A program made the translations under genes and the position numbers. From Rhizobium phaseoli (GTDB lineage: Bacteria > Pseudomonadota > Alphaproteobacteria > Rhizobiales > Rhizobiaceae), in NCBI RefSeq assembly GCF_010668805.1, contig NZ_WUFT01000002.1, positions 1 to 64,000 of the forward strand: DNA of 64,000 nucleotides. Direction: 5' to 3'. The notes beneath the pieces are model-generated. The model saw nothing but the letters and a program-made list of their open reading frames with translations, did no database searches and had not been told where the DNA came from. Positions within the stretch are counted from its first letter, which is position 1. Each line of letters starts with the position of its first letter. This document shows positions 42,587 to 51,915 of this stretch, piece by piece.

Positions 42587-43606
42587 ATGAATTTCTTGAA
42601 ACTGGCAAAGGTCGCCGCGCTGGCGGCAACCGTAGGCCTGGTGGCACTGACCACCGTGGCGCGCGCCGAGGTTAGTGAAGTCCGCATTTCCAAGGGGTTT
42701 GGTATTCTCTACCTGCCGCTGATCGTCATGGAAGACCAGAAAATTATGGAAAAGCAGGCTGCGAAGGCTGGCCTCGGCGATGTAAAGGTCGACTGGGTGA
42801 TGCTGGATGGCGGCAATGTCATCAACGACGCCATGATGTCGGGCACACTCGATTTCGCCGGCACCGGCGCTCCGGGCTTCATCACCCTGTGGTCGAAGGC
42901 AAAGGGTATTCCGAACGTCGAGGTCGTCGGTATCAGCGCGCTGAGCGCGACGTCGCTCTGGCTGAACTCCAACAAACCCGCGCTCACGAGCCTCAAGGAT
43001 ATCACCGACGCAGACAAGATCGCGTTGCCGGGCATCAAGACCTCGCTGTCGGCGGTCGTGCTGCAGATGATGGTGGCGCATGAATTCGGCCGCGAGAATT
43101 TCGCGAAACTCGATCCAATGACGGTCGGGCTACCGCACCCAGAGGCGCTTGCGGCCCTGGTGGGCGGACAGACGGAAATCAACGCACATTTTACGTCGCC
43201 ACCGTTCTCCTATCTTGAATTGAAGAACCCTAAAATCCACCGTGTCGTCAATTCCGTCGACGTGATCGGCAATATCACCTTGGACGTGACCTTCGCCCCG
43301 AAGAAGTTCGTCGATGCCAATCCCAAGATGACGCAGGCCTTCCTGGATTCGCTTGATGAGGCAAATGCCTTTATCGCCAGCAACAAGCAGGCCGCGGCGG
43401 AAATCTTCGCGCGCAATTCAAAGGTCAAAGTTTCGGTCGATGATGTGCTGGAAATGCTCAACGACAAGGACACTCAGTTTTCGACGACGCCGACCGAGAT
43501 CATGGACTTTGCCGATTTCATGCATCTCGCCGGCACGATCAAGGTCAAGCCGGAAGCCTGGACCGACCTGTTCATCCCATCTCTTCACAGCCGCAAGGGC
43601 AGTTGA
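42587..43606 (+). CDS. ABC transporter binding protein (NitT/TauT, SsuA-like)
   Basis: A 339-aa binding protein. Residues 1-26 form a signal peptide (TTVARAE). The mature protein starts VRISKGFGILYLPL and has FAGTGAPGFITLW and LGGQTEINAHFTSPPF-type segments (short parts) of the NMT1/SsuA fold, which captures nitrate-, sulfonate-, thiamine-precursor- or aromatic-acid-type ligands. The last gene of the three-gene operon; a perfect terminator hairpin follows. The ligand cannot be deduced. Confidence 0.9.
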   Translation: MNFLKLAKVAALAATVGLVALTTVARAEVSEVRISKGFGILYLPLIVMEDQKIMEKQAAKAGLGDVKVDWVMLDGGNVINDAMMSGTLDFAGTGAPGFITLWSKAKGIPNVEVVGISALSATSLWLNSNKPALTSLKDITDADKIALPGIKTSLSAVVLQMMVAHEFGRENFAKLDPMTVGLPHPEALAALVGGQTEINAHFTSPPFSYLELKNPKIHRVVNSVDVIGNITLDVTFAPKKFVDANPKMTQAFLDSLDEANAFIASNKQAAAEIFARNSKVKVSVDDVLEMLNDKDTQFSTTPTEIMDFADFMHLAGTIKVKPEAWTDLFIPSLHSRKGS

Positions 43607-43650
43607 TCTCTCATGACGTCCATAGCGGGTGCAAGCCAGTTGTCGGGCCA

Positions 43651-43684
43651 CCATAAACCCGCCGAGCGATCGGCGGGTTTATGG
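43651..43684. terminator. Rho-independent-like terminator
   Basis: CCATAAACCCGCCGA pairs perfectly over 15 bp with TCGGCGGGTTTATGG around GCGA, 45 bp after the importer binding-protein stop. Confidence 0.8.
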
Positions 43685-44648
43685 TGTTGAGAATGACTGG
43701 TGGCAGAGACGGGAGAAATTTGTATTCGAGACCGATGTTGACGATCGGTAGAACGCAATATCGGCGGGGGGAGCAGTGACATTGAATGTACGTCGCAGAT
43801 CGTCAAAACTCTGACACGCGACAATCCAGATTCTGCGCTCGTGCTCCTCGAAGAAACTGAAGCGGCTTTTCGAAAGGAACCGGCATCCACTTCGGTTGTT
43901 AAGGCGTCCTGATATCTGAAGGCGTGCGGGAGGCCAGCGCGTCTGTGCGAGACTGGCTGAGAGATCGACGAGGTCAAGCTGCGGAATGTCGACCTTGAAG
44001 GGGTGACATGCGTGTTCGGAATGGGACTGTTCGTTTTCATGTGAGTTTGATCCATTTTTTTCGTTTCGTCGTGATCCACTTACGCCGGATAAAATTGTTG
44101 TCGGACAATTCACTAGACAGGATCTGGTGGGCTAACGTGGAGTGGAAAAACGGGTTAAATCCTGCTGAAACTCAACAGCTGAGATTAGGTCGCACGCAAT
44201 TTGTGCCTGGAGACCTTGCTTCGCATCGACCTACGCAAATCAAGGCTAGTGGCCGTGAAACAGCCGGAAAGACGGATGCGGCGACATTTCACAAGCTACC
44301 CTACGTATAAGTTCCAATGCCCTTTATGCCACGCGCCGCCTGAAAAGAACGTGGTCAATGGTTCGGATCCTTTCAAGGCGTAGGGTGTTCTCATTTGGCC
44401 GCTCATGAGACGCTTCTTTCTCAGCCAGATGCAGACTTAGCAAAGCGGAAAATCGACAAAACGGAACGCAGGGGTGGGTGCAGTCGGTCCCGACTTGCGG
44501 TGACTTGTATCCACATTGTCGCGTCGACCGTATCTGGAGAATTCGTCCAGATCAGAGCCACTCATACCTGCTGCTATCTGATGGGGCATGGGTAATTTGA
44601 AGGAAATATTGCTGTTCACCGTGATGGCCCATCACCTCTAAGCACCGA
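43685..44648. other. Gene-poor stretch with a decayed gene fragment
   Basis: Nearly 1 kb lies between the importer terminator and the MTAP-like gene's 3' end. It has no intact gene. The minus strand at 43931-44002 keeps an epoxide-hydrolase N-terminal motif (listed separately). Frames around 44114-44648 show no family motif and no RNA signature. It is likely decayed or transferred sequence. Confidence 0.5.
43931..44002 (-). pseudogene. Epoxide-hydrolase N-terminal domain remnant
   Basis: This 24-codon stretch reads PFKVDIPQLDLVDLSASL then AQTRWP, matching the hallmark start of EHN-domain epoxide hydrolases (PF06441: FKVDIP..DLDDLR..L..TRWP). The reading frame continues downstream with no recognisable hydrolase sequence (no WxxWP, no GYGFS or nucleophile elbow), so only about one fifth of the domain survives. 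Confidence 0.55.
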
Positions 44649-45545
44649 TCAGAAGCGAATGTAACGTTCTTCAGGCTGGGGCGATTTCAGCTCTTGGCAG
44701 CCGCAGGACGAGTCTGACGGCAGGCGTATCGCTGTCTCCAGGGCGACGCGCGAGGCTAGCATGGACAAGCTGGGCAGCACACCATCCTGGAGCAAGGTGC
44801 CGCGGCTCCGATCCATATAGTCATTAAATCCGGCTGTGACGAATGCGCACGGCACGAAGCACGCGCCGATCTCGCGCGATAGCGTCGCTTCAGGCGCTAT
44901 CGAATGGTTGATCACATCTGCGCCCATCGAGCGAAAGGCCAGCGCCTCCGCAGGACTCGTCAGGCGCGGGCCGTAGGCATGCGCGGCAACCAATCCTTGT
45001 TCGATCCCGTGGACCCGGCAGGATGAGGGCCAGACGCGCCGGGCTGTGTCTGCCAAAACAGCAGCGCAATGCGGACAAACGATCTGTTTGCCGGAACAAT
45101 CGAAACGCTGCCGGCCAGGAAGAAGCGAGTAAGGGGTCTGGGTCAACTCGATGATGTCGGCATTGATCACCATATCGCCCGGCTGAATGGCCTTGTTGAC
45201 CGCGCCAAGAGTCGAGCAGGCGAGCACGTGACGCACGCCAGACTCCATGAGGACCCAGAAGGCGCGCTGATGGCAGGAATGGTCTATACGATCCCGTGGA
45301 TTGCCATGGGAATACATGCAAAGCGCTCGCTTCCTTTGTCGATCCTGCGTGATGCTTGCGTCGAATTCCAGGAGTTTCCAGTTATCGGACACACCATAGG
45401 GGGTATCGAAAGACAGGTCACGAGCGAGTACGCGAACCCCCGGCATCGCAATATCCTCTGGAAAAGCAAGTCCCCAATTCGCTGAACCGGTAATGATCGC
45501 CAGCTCGGTCTTTGGAATCAAGGGAATGATTACAGGATCAGTCAT
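44649..45545 (-). CDS. MTAP/PNP-family nucleoside phosphorylase-like protein
   Basis: A 298-aa protein of the methylthioadenosine phosphorylase family: opening IIPLIPKTELAIITGSANWGL, the CSTLGAVNKAIQPGDMVI active-site loop, and GADVINHSIAPEATLSREI with the conserved Met/Glu purine-ribose region altered to INHSIAPEA. Classical MTAP has MTTxPE, so substrate may be unusual. It starts 4 bp inside the end of the last permease gene, making it the fifth gene of the importer operon, which suggests it acts on the imported solute, by phosphorolysis of an N-glycosidic bond. Overlap and family make this a strong operon link; the substrate is inferred. Confidence 0.8.
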   Translation of the reverse strand: MTDPVIIPLIPKTELAIITGSANWGLAFPEDIAMPGVRVLARDLSFDTPYGVSDNWKLLEFDASITQDRQRKRALCMYSHGNPRDRIDHSCHQRAFWVLMESGVRHVLACSTLGAVNKAIQPGDMVINADIIELTQTPYSLLPGRQRFDCSGKQIVCPHCAAVLADTARRVWPSSCRVHGIEQGLVAAHAYGPRLTSPAEALAFRSMGADVINHSIAPEATLSREIGACFVPCAFVTAGFNDYMDRSRGTLLQDGVLPSLSMLASRVALETAIRLPSDSSCGCQELKSPQPEERYIRF

Positions 45546-46360
45546 GAATTATCTTTCAAAGGTCCGCGTTCGCGCAGGTTGAAAAACAGAAGCACGACGG
45601 AGATCAGGAGAGTCCAAAAGGTGGAAATAGCGGCAATGGTAGGGTCGATCTGGTCCCGCAGGGACATAAACATGAGCTTCGGCAAGGTGCTGCTTGGGCC
45701 GTTGGCCACGAAGATCGAGATGACCGCCTCATCAAGAGACGTCAGGAACGCCATCAATGCGGCGGTCGTTAAGCTGAGGCCCAGCTGTGGCAGTATGATC
45801 CCCCCCATGGTGCGGAACCAGCCCGCACCAAGGCTGCGGGCCGCTTGGGCCTGAGCCCAGTCGAACCGATTGATGGCGGGGTAGAGCACGATCACGGCCA
45901 CCGGAATTGCAAGGACCACATGCCCAACAAGGACGCCGGTAAGGGTGCCCACGAGTCCAAGCTTTGCGAGGATAAAGAAGAGCCCGATCGCCAGAAGGAT
46001 GCCGGGCGTTACCGATGGAGACAGGAGAAATCCGTAGATCACTCGCGCGCTACGCCCGCCGAACCGGTTGATAGCGAAACATGCCAGAAAGCTGATCGGC
46101 ACCGCAATCGCGGCCGTGAGTACACCGAGAAGCAGGCTGACTCTCAACGCAGCCATCCACACGGCCGACGAGAAGAAAGCCTCGTACCAGCGAAGCGACC
46201 AGGCCCTCGGCGGAAACTCGAGGAGATCCGAGGCCGAAAAGGACAGTGGCACCACGATCAAAGTGGGCAGCATGAGAAAGACGAGAACGAGCGCTGAGAA
46301 GATCCAAAGGGCCGCCTTGGTCAGTCGGCTGCCGTAATAGGCGTCAAGCATGGCGTGCAT
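45542..46360 (-). CDS. PotC-like ABC transporter permease
   Basis: A 272-aa permease with about six helices. LVVPLSFSASDLLEFPPR and the LRWYEAFFSS element follow the first helix as in PotC. The EAA loop is AQAQAARSLGAGWFRTMGGI. It overlaps the PotB-like gene by 17 bp and the phosphorylase by 4 bp. Confidence 0.92.
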   Translation of the reverse strand: MHAMLDAYYGSRLTKAALWIFSALVLVFLMLPTLIVVPLSFSASDLLEFPPRAWSLRWYEAFFSSAVWMAALRVSLLLGVLTAAIAVPISFLACFAINRFGGRSARVIYGFLLSPSVTPGILLAIGLFFILAKLGLVGTLTGVLVGHVVLAIPVAVIVLYPAINRFDWAQAQAARSLGAGWFRTMGGIILPQLGLSLTTAALMAFLTSLDEAVISIFVANGPSSTLPKLMFMSLRDQIDPTIAAISTFWTLLISVVLLFFNLRERGPLKDNS

Positions 46361-47213
46361 CCTTCGTCAGAAGTGAGCGGAGGCCGAACAGCATGCCACC
46401 GGTTACCAGAACCAGAACAAGGAGCAGAACGCCAAGCGCGCTGGCCGAACCCCAGTCCTGAAATGTCGAGAGGGTGCGATCGATGCGGACCGAGATCGGG
46501 TTGACCTTGCCGCCCCCAAGAATGGCAGGCGTGATGAAGAAACCAAGCGTGTATATGAATACGATGGTTGAGCCTGACAGGATCCCGCCCGCCGAAAGCG
46601 GAAGGATGATGGTTCGCACGCAGTGCCAGAGGCTCGCACCCATACTGGCGGAAGCGCGGATCACATTGTTGTCGATATCGCGCATCGCGGCATAGATCGG
46701 CAGAACGAAGAGTGGCAGCATGTAGTGAACCATGCCGATCAGCGTGCCAGTAAAATTGTAGGCCAGCGGCAAAGGGGTGTCCGTCAGGCCGAGGTTCTGC
46801 AAGGCGGAGTTGACGAGACCTTCACGCCGCAGGAGTACCAGCCAGCCGTAGGTGCGAACCAGGATGGACGTCCAAAGCGGCAGCATGATCAGGATCAGGA
46901 CCCGGTTTGCGATGCGCGTTTTGGTGCTGGCCAAGGTCAATGCCAAAGGAATGCCAAGGACCATGCAGATGAACAATGTCGCGCCAGACAAGGCGAGGGT
47001 GGTGCCGACCGCGGACCAGGTGAGGCCGCTCGAGAGGATCTTTTCGTAGTTGGCGGTCGACAAGTCACCTGCCATGGTCAGGAACGACTGACGCAGGATC
47101 CATATGACCGGCAGGATAGCCGCCAGACCGACAAGCACCAAGGCCGGCACGGCAAGTGACAGAAAGAAGCGGCGTTCGCGCCGGACGTCCTGCAAAAGAG
47201 CTGCAGTGTTCAT
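46344..47213 (-). CDS. PotB-like ABC transporter permease
   Basis: A 289-aa permease with about six helices: LAVPALVLVGLAAILPVIW near the start, LPLWTSILVRTYGWLVLL as the PotB signature, and an EAA loop RASASMGASLWHCVRTIILP. It overlaps the ATPase gene by 4 bp and the next permease by 17 bp, so the five-gene operon is tightly coupled. Confidence 0.92.
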   Translation of the reverse strand: MNTAALLQDVRRERRFFLSLAVPALVLVGLAAILPVIWILRQSFLTMAGDLSTANYEKILSSGLTWSAVGTTLALSGATLFICMVLGIPLALTLASTKTRIANRVLILIMLPLWTSILVRTYGWLVLLRREGLVNSALQNLGLTDTPLPLAYNFTGTLIGMVHYMLPLFVLPIYAAMRDIDNNVIRASASMGASLWHCVRTIILPLSAGGILSGSTIVFIYTLGFFITPAILGGGKVNPISVRIDRTLSTFQDWGSASALGVLLLVLVLVTGGMLFGLRSLLTKDARHA

Positions 47214-48259
47214 TTCCCGGGCCCCTCTGGCAAGCTATGCACGCTCGCGGCGGCCGCATAAGCGGTTACCACCTGACCGGTTTTCAGCTCAGCGCAGCCC
47301 GCAGCGCGGGTTGCGGGCACGCTCAACATGACTAGAGCGCCGGCCTCGGTTGTCACATTGAGAAGCCAATTCTCGCCGCGGAAAGCCTTGGCGGAAAGGC
47401 TGCCTGTGATCGCGACCGCGTCAGGTTCGGCATCGGCGGCGTCAAGATGGAAGCTTTCTGCCCGGATCATTGCAAATCCCTGAGGGGCTTGCGTCGATCC
47501 GTTCATCCGCGTCAGGCTTGCTGTGGGAAGAATGTTGGCTTCACCCATGAATTCTGCGACGAAGCGGTTGGTCGGATGATGATAGATCTCGGATGGTGCG
47601 CCGATCTGCTGGATCTCGCCGGCATCCATGACTGCAATTCGGTCGGACATCGTCAGCGCCTCCCTTTGATCATGCGTCACATAGATCGTCGTGATACCGA
47701 GATCGTCGTGCAGGCGTCGGATTTCGAACTGCATGTGTTCACGCAGGTTCTTGTCCAGCGCGGAGAGTGGCTCGTCCATCAGCATGACACGCGGCTCGAA
47801 TACAATGGCACGCGCCAGTGCAACGCGCTGCCGCTGGCCGCCCGACAGCGCGGCGATGTTGCGGTCGCCGTAACCTGATAGCTGGACCCTTGCCAAAGCG
47901 CCCATTGCCCGCTCGCGAGCCTCGACCTTGGACACATGACGCAGCATCAGTGGATACGCTACGTTGGCAAGCACACTCATGTGTGGGAAGAGCGCGTAAT
48001 TTTGGAAGACGATTCCGATTTCCCTTTTTTCCGGAGACAGCCGGGTGACATCCCGGCCGCCGATGGTTAGAGAGCCGCTATCCGGACGGACAAACCCCGC
48101 AAGTGCCATCAACAGTGTTGTCTTGCCCGATCCTGAAGGACCGAGCAGGGTGAGGAATTCGCCAGCAGCTACCTCCAGCGAAACATCGTTCAGCGCCACG
48201 TAGGAACCGAATACTTTCCTTACGGTGTCGATGGTTATGGGAAGCGAGGTTATGGCCAT
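47210..48259 (-). CDS. PotA-like ABC transporter ATPase
   Basis: A 349-aa ATPase with Walker A GPSGSGKTT, Q-loop QNYALFPHM, signature LSGGQRQR, Walker [21 protein letters not shown] and a C-terminal TOBE domain. It follows the binding-protein gene by 22 bp and overlaps the permease. The second PotA-like ATPase of the window; distinct from that at 17201. Confidence 0.93.
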   Translation of the reverse strand: MAITSLPITIDTVRKVFGSYVALNDVSLEVAAGEFLTLLGPSGSGKTTLLMALAGFVRPDSGSLTIGGRDVTRLSPEKREIGIVFQNYALFPHMSVLANVAYPLMLRHVSKVEARERAMGALARVQLSGYGDRNIAALSGGQRQRVALARAIVFEPRVMLMDEPLSALDKNLREHMQFEIRRLHDDLGITTIYVTHDQREALTMSDRIAVMDAGEIQQIGAPSEIYHHPTNRFVAEFMGEANILPTASLTRMNGSTQAPQGFAMIRAESFHLDAADAEPDAVAITGSLSAKAFRGENWLLNVTTEAGALVMLSVPATRAAGCAELKTGQVVTAYAAAASVHSLPEGPGK

Positions 48260-48281
48260 CTTGATACCTGCTCCCTGTCTT

Positions 48282-49325
48282 TCAACGGTTCATCATTTCG
48301 TCGAAGGCGACCTGGGCAGCCTCACCATTTTTCAGCCACCAGTCGGCCTTGGAGAAAACGGAAGTCTCGACGTTGCCGGGAGCGGTGGCGAGGAGTTGCA
48401 TCCGTTCCGCCGGGATCAATCCACCCTCATAGGCTTTCGGGTTGACCGGTCCATAAGCGATGAAATCCGTCAGCTTCGCGCCTCTTTCCGGCTTCGTCAT
48501 CGCCGCGATGAGCTTCATGGCGGCATCCTTGTTTGCCGCGCCTTTCGGAACGGCAAGGCAATCCGTGCCGATGACTGAGCCCTTGAAACTGTAGTCGGCA
48601 GCACCGCCGTCTGTCTTGACGCTTTGGGCGCGACCATTCCAAGTGACGACGAGGTCGGCTTCGCCGTCCTTCAAGATCTGGGCTGATTGCGCACCCGACG
48701 TCCACCAGATCGCAACATTTGGCTTCAGCTCTTCGAGACGGGCGATTGCACGCTCCAGCCCCCCTGATGCGCTCAGGACGTTGTAAACTTCATTTGGTGC
48801 CACCCCTTGCGAGAGAAGTGCTATCTCTATGAGATCCTGCGCATTGGCGCGTAGCGCGCGGGTTCCGGGAAATGCCTTGACGTCCCAGAATTCGGCCCAG
48901 GTCTTCGGCGGATTGTTGCCGATGGTCTTTGTGTTCCACGCCATCACAGTGCCGTAGGAACTGAAGGGATAGCAGTACTCCGATTGCGCGCCTGCCGGCA
49001 GTGATTTACCGTCGATAACGGAATAGTCCAGCGGCTCCAGCAGTCCTTGAGCGGCAGCCTGCGCACCTTCCGGCGACCCGAGGTGGATAACGTCGGTCGT
49101 GACCGCACCTGAAGTGACCTGCATTTTGAGTGCTGCAAAGCCATCGCTCTGGGTTTCTTCACGCACGTCGAGGCCAAGCTCGCGGGCCGCAGGTTCCCAC
49201 AGGGCTTGTTTCATGGCGGTACCATAGTCCCCGCCGGCGGTTGTGATGGTCAGTGTCTGTGCAGCCAGGGGGCCGGCGGCGGTCATGGCGATAGCAGCCA
49301 CGGATAGGCGCAGCATACGAAACAT
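48282..49325 (-). CDS. PotD/extracellular solute-binding protein
   Basis: A 347-aa binding protein. Residues 1-22 form a signal peptide (GPLAAQ). Mature segments TLTITTAGGDYGTAMKQAL, WNTKTIGNNPPKTWAEFWD, and the later VIGTDCLAVPKGA follow the PotD/spermidine-putrescine-binding family fold. First gene of the five-gene leftward operon. Its promoter region holds the LacI operator. The ligand is unknown; the operon's phosphorylase suggests a nucleoside or nucleoside-like compound. Confidence 0.9.
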   Translation of the reverse strand: MFRMLRLSVAAIAMTAAGPLAAQTLTITTAGGDYGTAMKQALWEPAARELGLDVREETQSDGFAALKMQVTSGAVTTDVIHLGSPEGAQAAAQGLLEPLDYSVIDGKSLPAGAQSEYCYPFSSYGTVMAWNTKTIGNNPPKTWAEFWDVKAFPGTRALRANAQDLIEIALLSQGVAPNEVYNVLSASGGLERAIARLEELKPNVAIWWTSGAQSAQILKDGEADLVVTWNGRAQSVKTDGGAADYSFKGSVIGTDCLAVPKGAANKDAAMKLIAAMTKPERGAKLTDFIAYGPVNPKAYEGGLIPAERMQLLATAPGNVETSVFSKADWWLKNGEAAQVAFDEMMNR

Positions 49326-49387
49326 TCGATATCTCCTTTGTTCACCTCTGAATGACGATTCTTGGGGTCTAACGCCCGATTTTTCGA

Positions 49388-49405
49388 AATCGTAACGTTA
49401 CGATT
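49388..49405. promoter_or_regulatory. LacI-type operator, perfect 18-bp palindrome
   Basis: AATCGTAACGTTACGATT is perfectly symmetric about a central CG with the GTAAC/GTTAC arms expected for LacI/GalR proteins. It is 63 bp upstream of the binding-protein start and 117 bp from the divergent LacI gene, so one site can control both. A strong candidate for the LacI regulator at 49522. Confidence 0.8.
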
Positions 49406-49521
49406 GATGGATATCCGCGCTCGCGTCAAGCGGAATCTTGTTCCTCAACCATCCCACTTCCAATCTTCCGGCGGAAAGGGCAGTGTGTTGAGAAGCGAAC
49501 CACGGAAGATTGACAGACGCG

Positions 49522-50541
49522 ATGGCAGCAAATTCGAGACCCAATCTGAGGCAGATCGCGACAGAGCTTGGTCTTTCGGTGACGACGGTTTCCAGGGCAT
49601 TGAAAGACGGACCAGAGGTTCATCCAGACACCATCAAGCGTGTAAAGGCTGTCGCCAACGCTGCGGGCTATGTCCCGAACTTCCATGGCAGGGCTTTGCG
49701 CACAGGTCTCACACAGGCGCTGACCGCAATACTGCCGATGGAAACCCGCGACTACCTATCGGACATTGCGAAACTGCCACTGATCGAAGGGCTGACGCTC
49801 GCCGCACGAGAACACGGGTATAGCCTCTCGATATACTCCACCACACGCGAGGAAGATCCGCAGGAGAATCTCAGTCGATTGATCCATGCCGGCGGCGCCG
49901 ATGGAATCGTGATTACTCGAATGGTATCGGAAGATCCGCGCATACCGTTTCTCCTGGACCGCAGCATTCCGTTCATCGCCTTCGGCCGTAGCGGCAGTGA
50001 GCTCGACTACGCTTTCGTGGATGTCGACAACGAAGGGATAGCCTTCCAGGCCGCGACCATGCTGTTCGATCGAGGGTGCCGTCGCATCGCGCTTCAACTG
50101 CTGACCCGCGAGGACCAATACAGCACCGTGCGTATGAGCGGTTATGCCAAGGCCATGACTGGAGCGGGGCTTTCGATCGATCCTCAGTTGATCGGCCACG
50201 AGGATTTCACCATGGAGGCGAGCGAACGCTGGGTCGCGCGTCTGCTGGATCTCCCGGAACCGCCGACAGGCCTGGTCTGCGCCAACGAACTGGGCCTTCT
50301 CGGAGCGCTGAGTGCTGCGCGTCGGAAAGGCCTGACCGTTGGTAGCGATTTTCACATCGTCGTTCGTGACAACACGCATATGTGTCGCTACCTGTCCGCC
50401 CCTCTCATCGCCCATACCGTCGATATGGTGGCCGTCGGGCGCAGCCTGGTCGAGGGGCTGGTGCGTCAAATCGAGCGGCCGGACGCTCCTCACATGCAAT
50501 TGGTCGTGGATGGAAAAGTCGAGTTTATCGCAAACGCTTGA
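49522..50541 (+). CDS. LacI-family transcriptional regulator
   Basis: A 339-aa regulator with the N-terminal LacI helix-turn-helix (NLRQIATELGLSVTTVSRAL, residues about 8-27) and a periplasmic-binding-like ligand domain (DIAKLPLIEGLTLAAREHGY onward, effector pocket RDNTHM). ATG 49522 was used; a TTG at 49510 is also in frame. It is divergent from the PotD-like binding-protein gene and the 18-bp palindrome lies between. Probably represses the importer-phosphorylase operon until its ligand binds. Convergent with nicC at its end. Confidence 0.9.
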   Translation: MAANSRPNLRQIATELGLSVTTVSRALKDGPEVHPDTIKRVKAVANAAGYVPNFHGRALRTGLTQALTAILPMETRDYLSDIAKLPLIEGLTLAAREHGYSLSIYSTTREEDPQENLSRLIHAGGADGIVITRMVSEDPRIPFLLDRSIPFIAFGRSGSELDYAFVDVDNEGIAFQAATMLFDRGCRRIALQLLTREDQYSTVRMSGYAKAMTGAGLSIDPQLIGHEDFTMEASERWVARLLDLPEPPTGLVCANELGLLGALSAARRKGLTVGSDFHIVVRDNTHMCRYLSAPLIAHTVDMVAVGRSLVEGLVRQIERPDAPHMQLVVDGKVEFIANA

Positions 50542-50642
50542 TGCCCGTGTCATCGCTCCGAACGAAAACAGCCGCATGGCCGGCCGGACTATTTCCGGCA
50601 GGCCTGCTCGGCGCCTTGTTTCGCGTGCGAACGATCGCTGGT

Positions 50643-51806
<1,164 letters not shown>

Positions 51807-51915
51807 TCAGGCATATTGTTGGCTAACAAACAATGCGAATGCGAACCGGCCGTTGTCGTCGTCGGAAGTGGACCCTTATCAGCCGGGGACCCAGCACGAT
51901 CGCGGTCCTCCGGCG

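Noticed and set aside
43679..44113. 144-codon minus-strand frame considered as an intact gene
   Set aside because: Only a short epoxide-hydrolase-like motif is recognisable. The rest is unlike the family, so it is reported only as a remnant.
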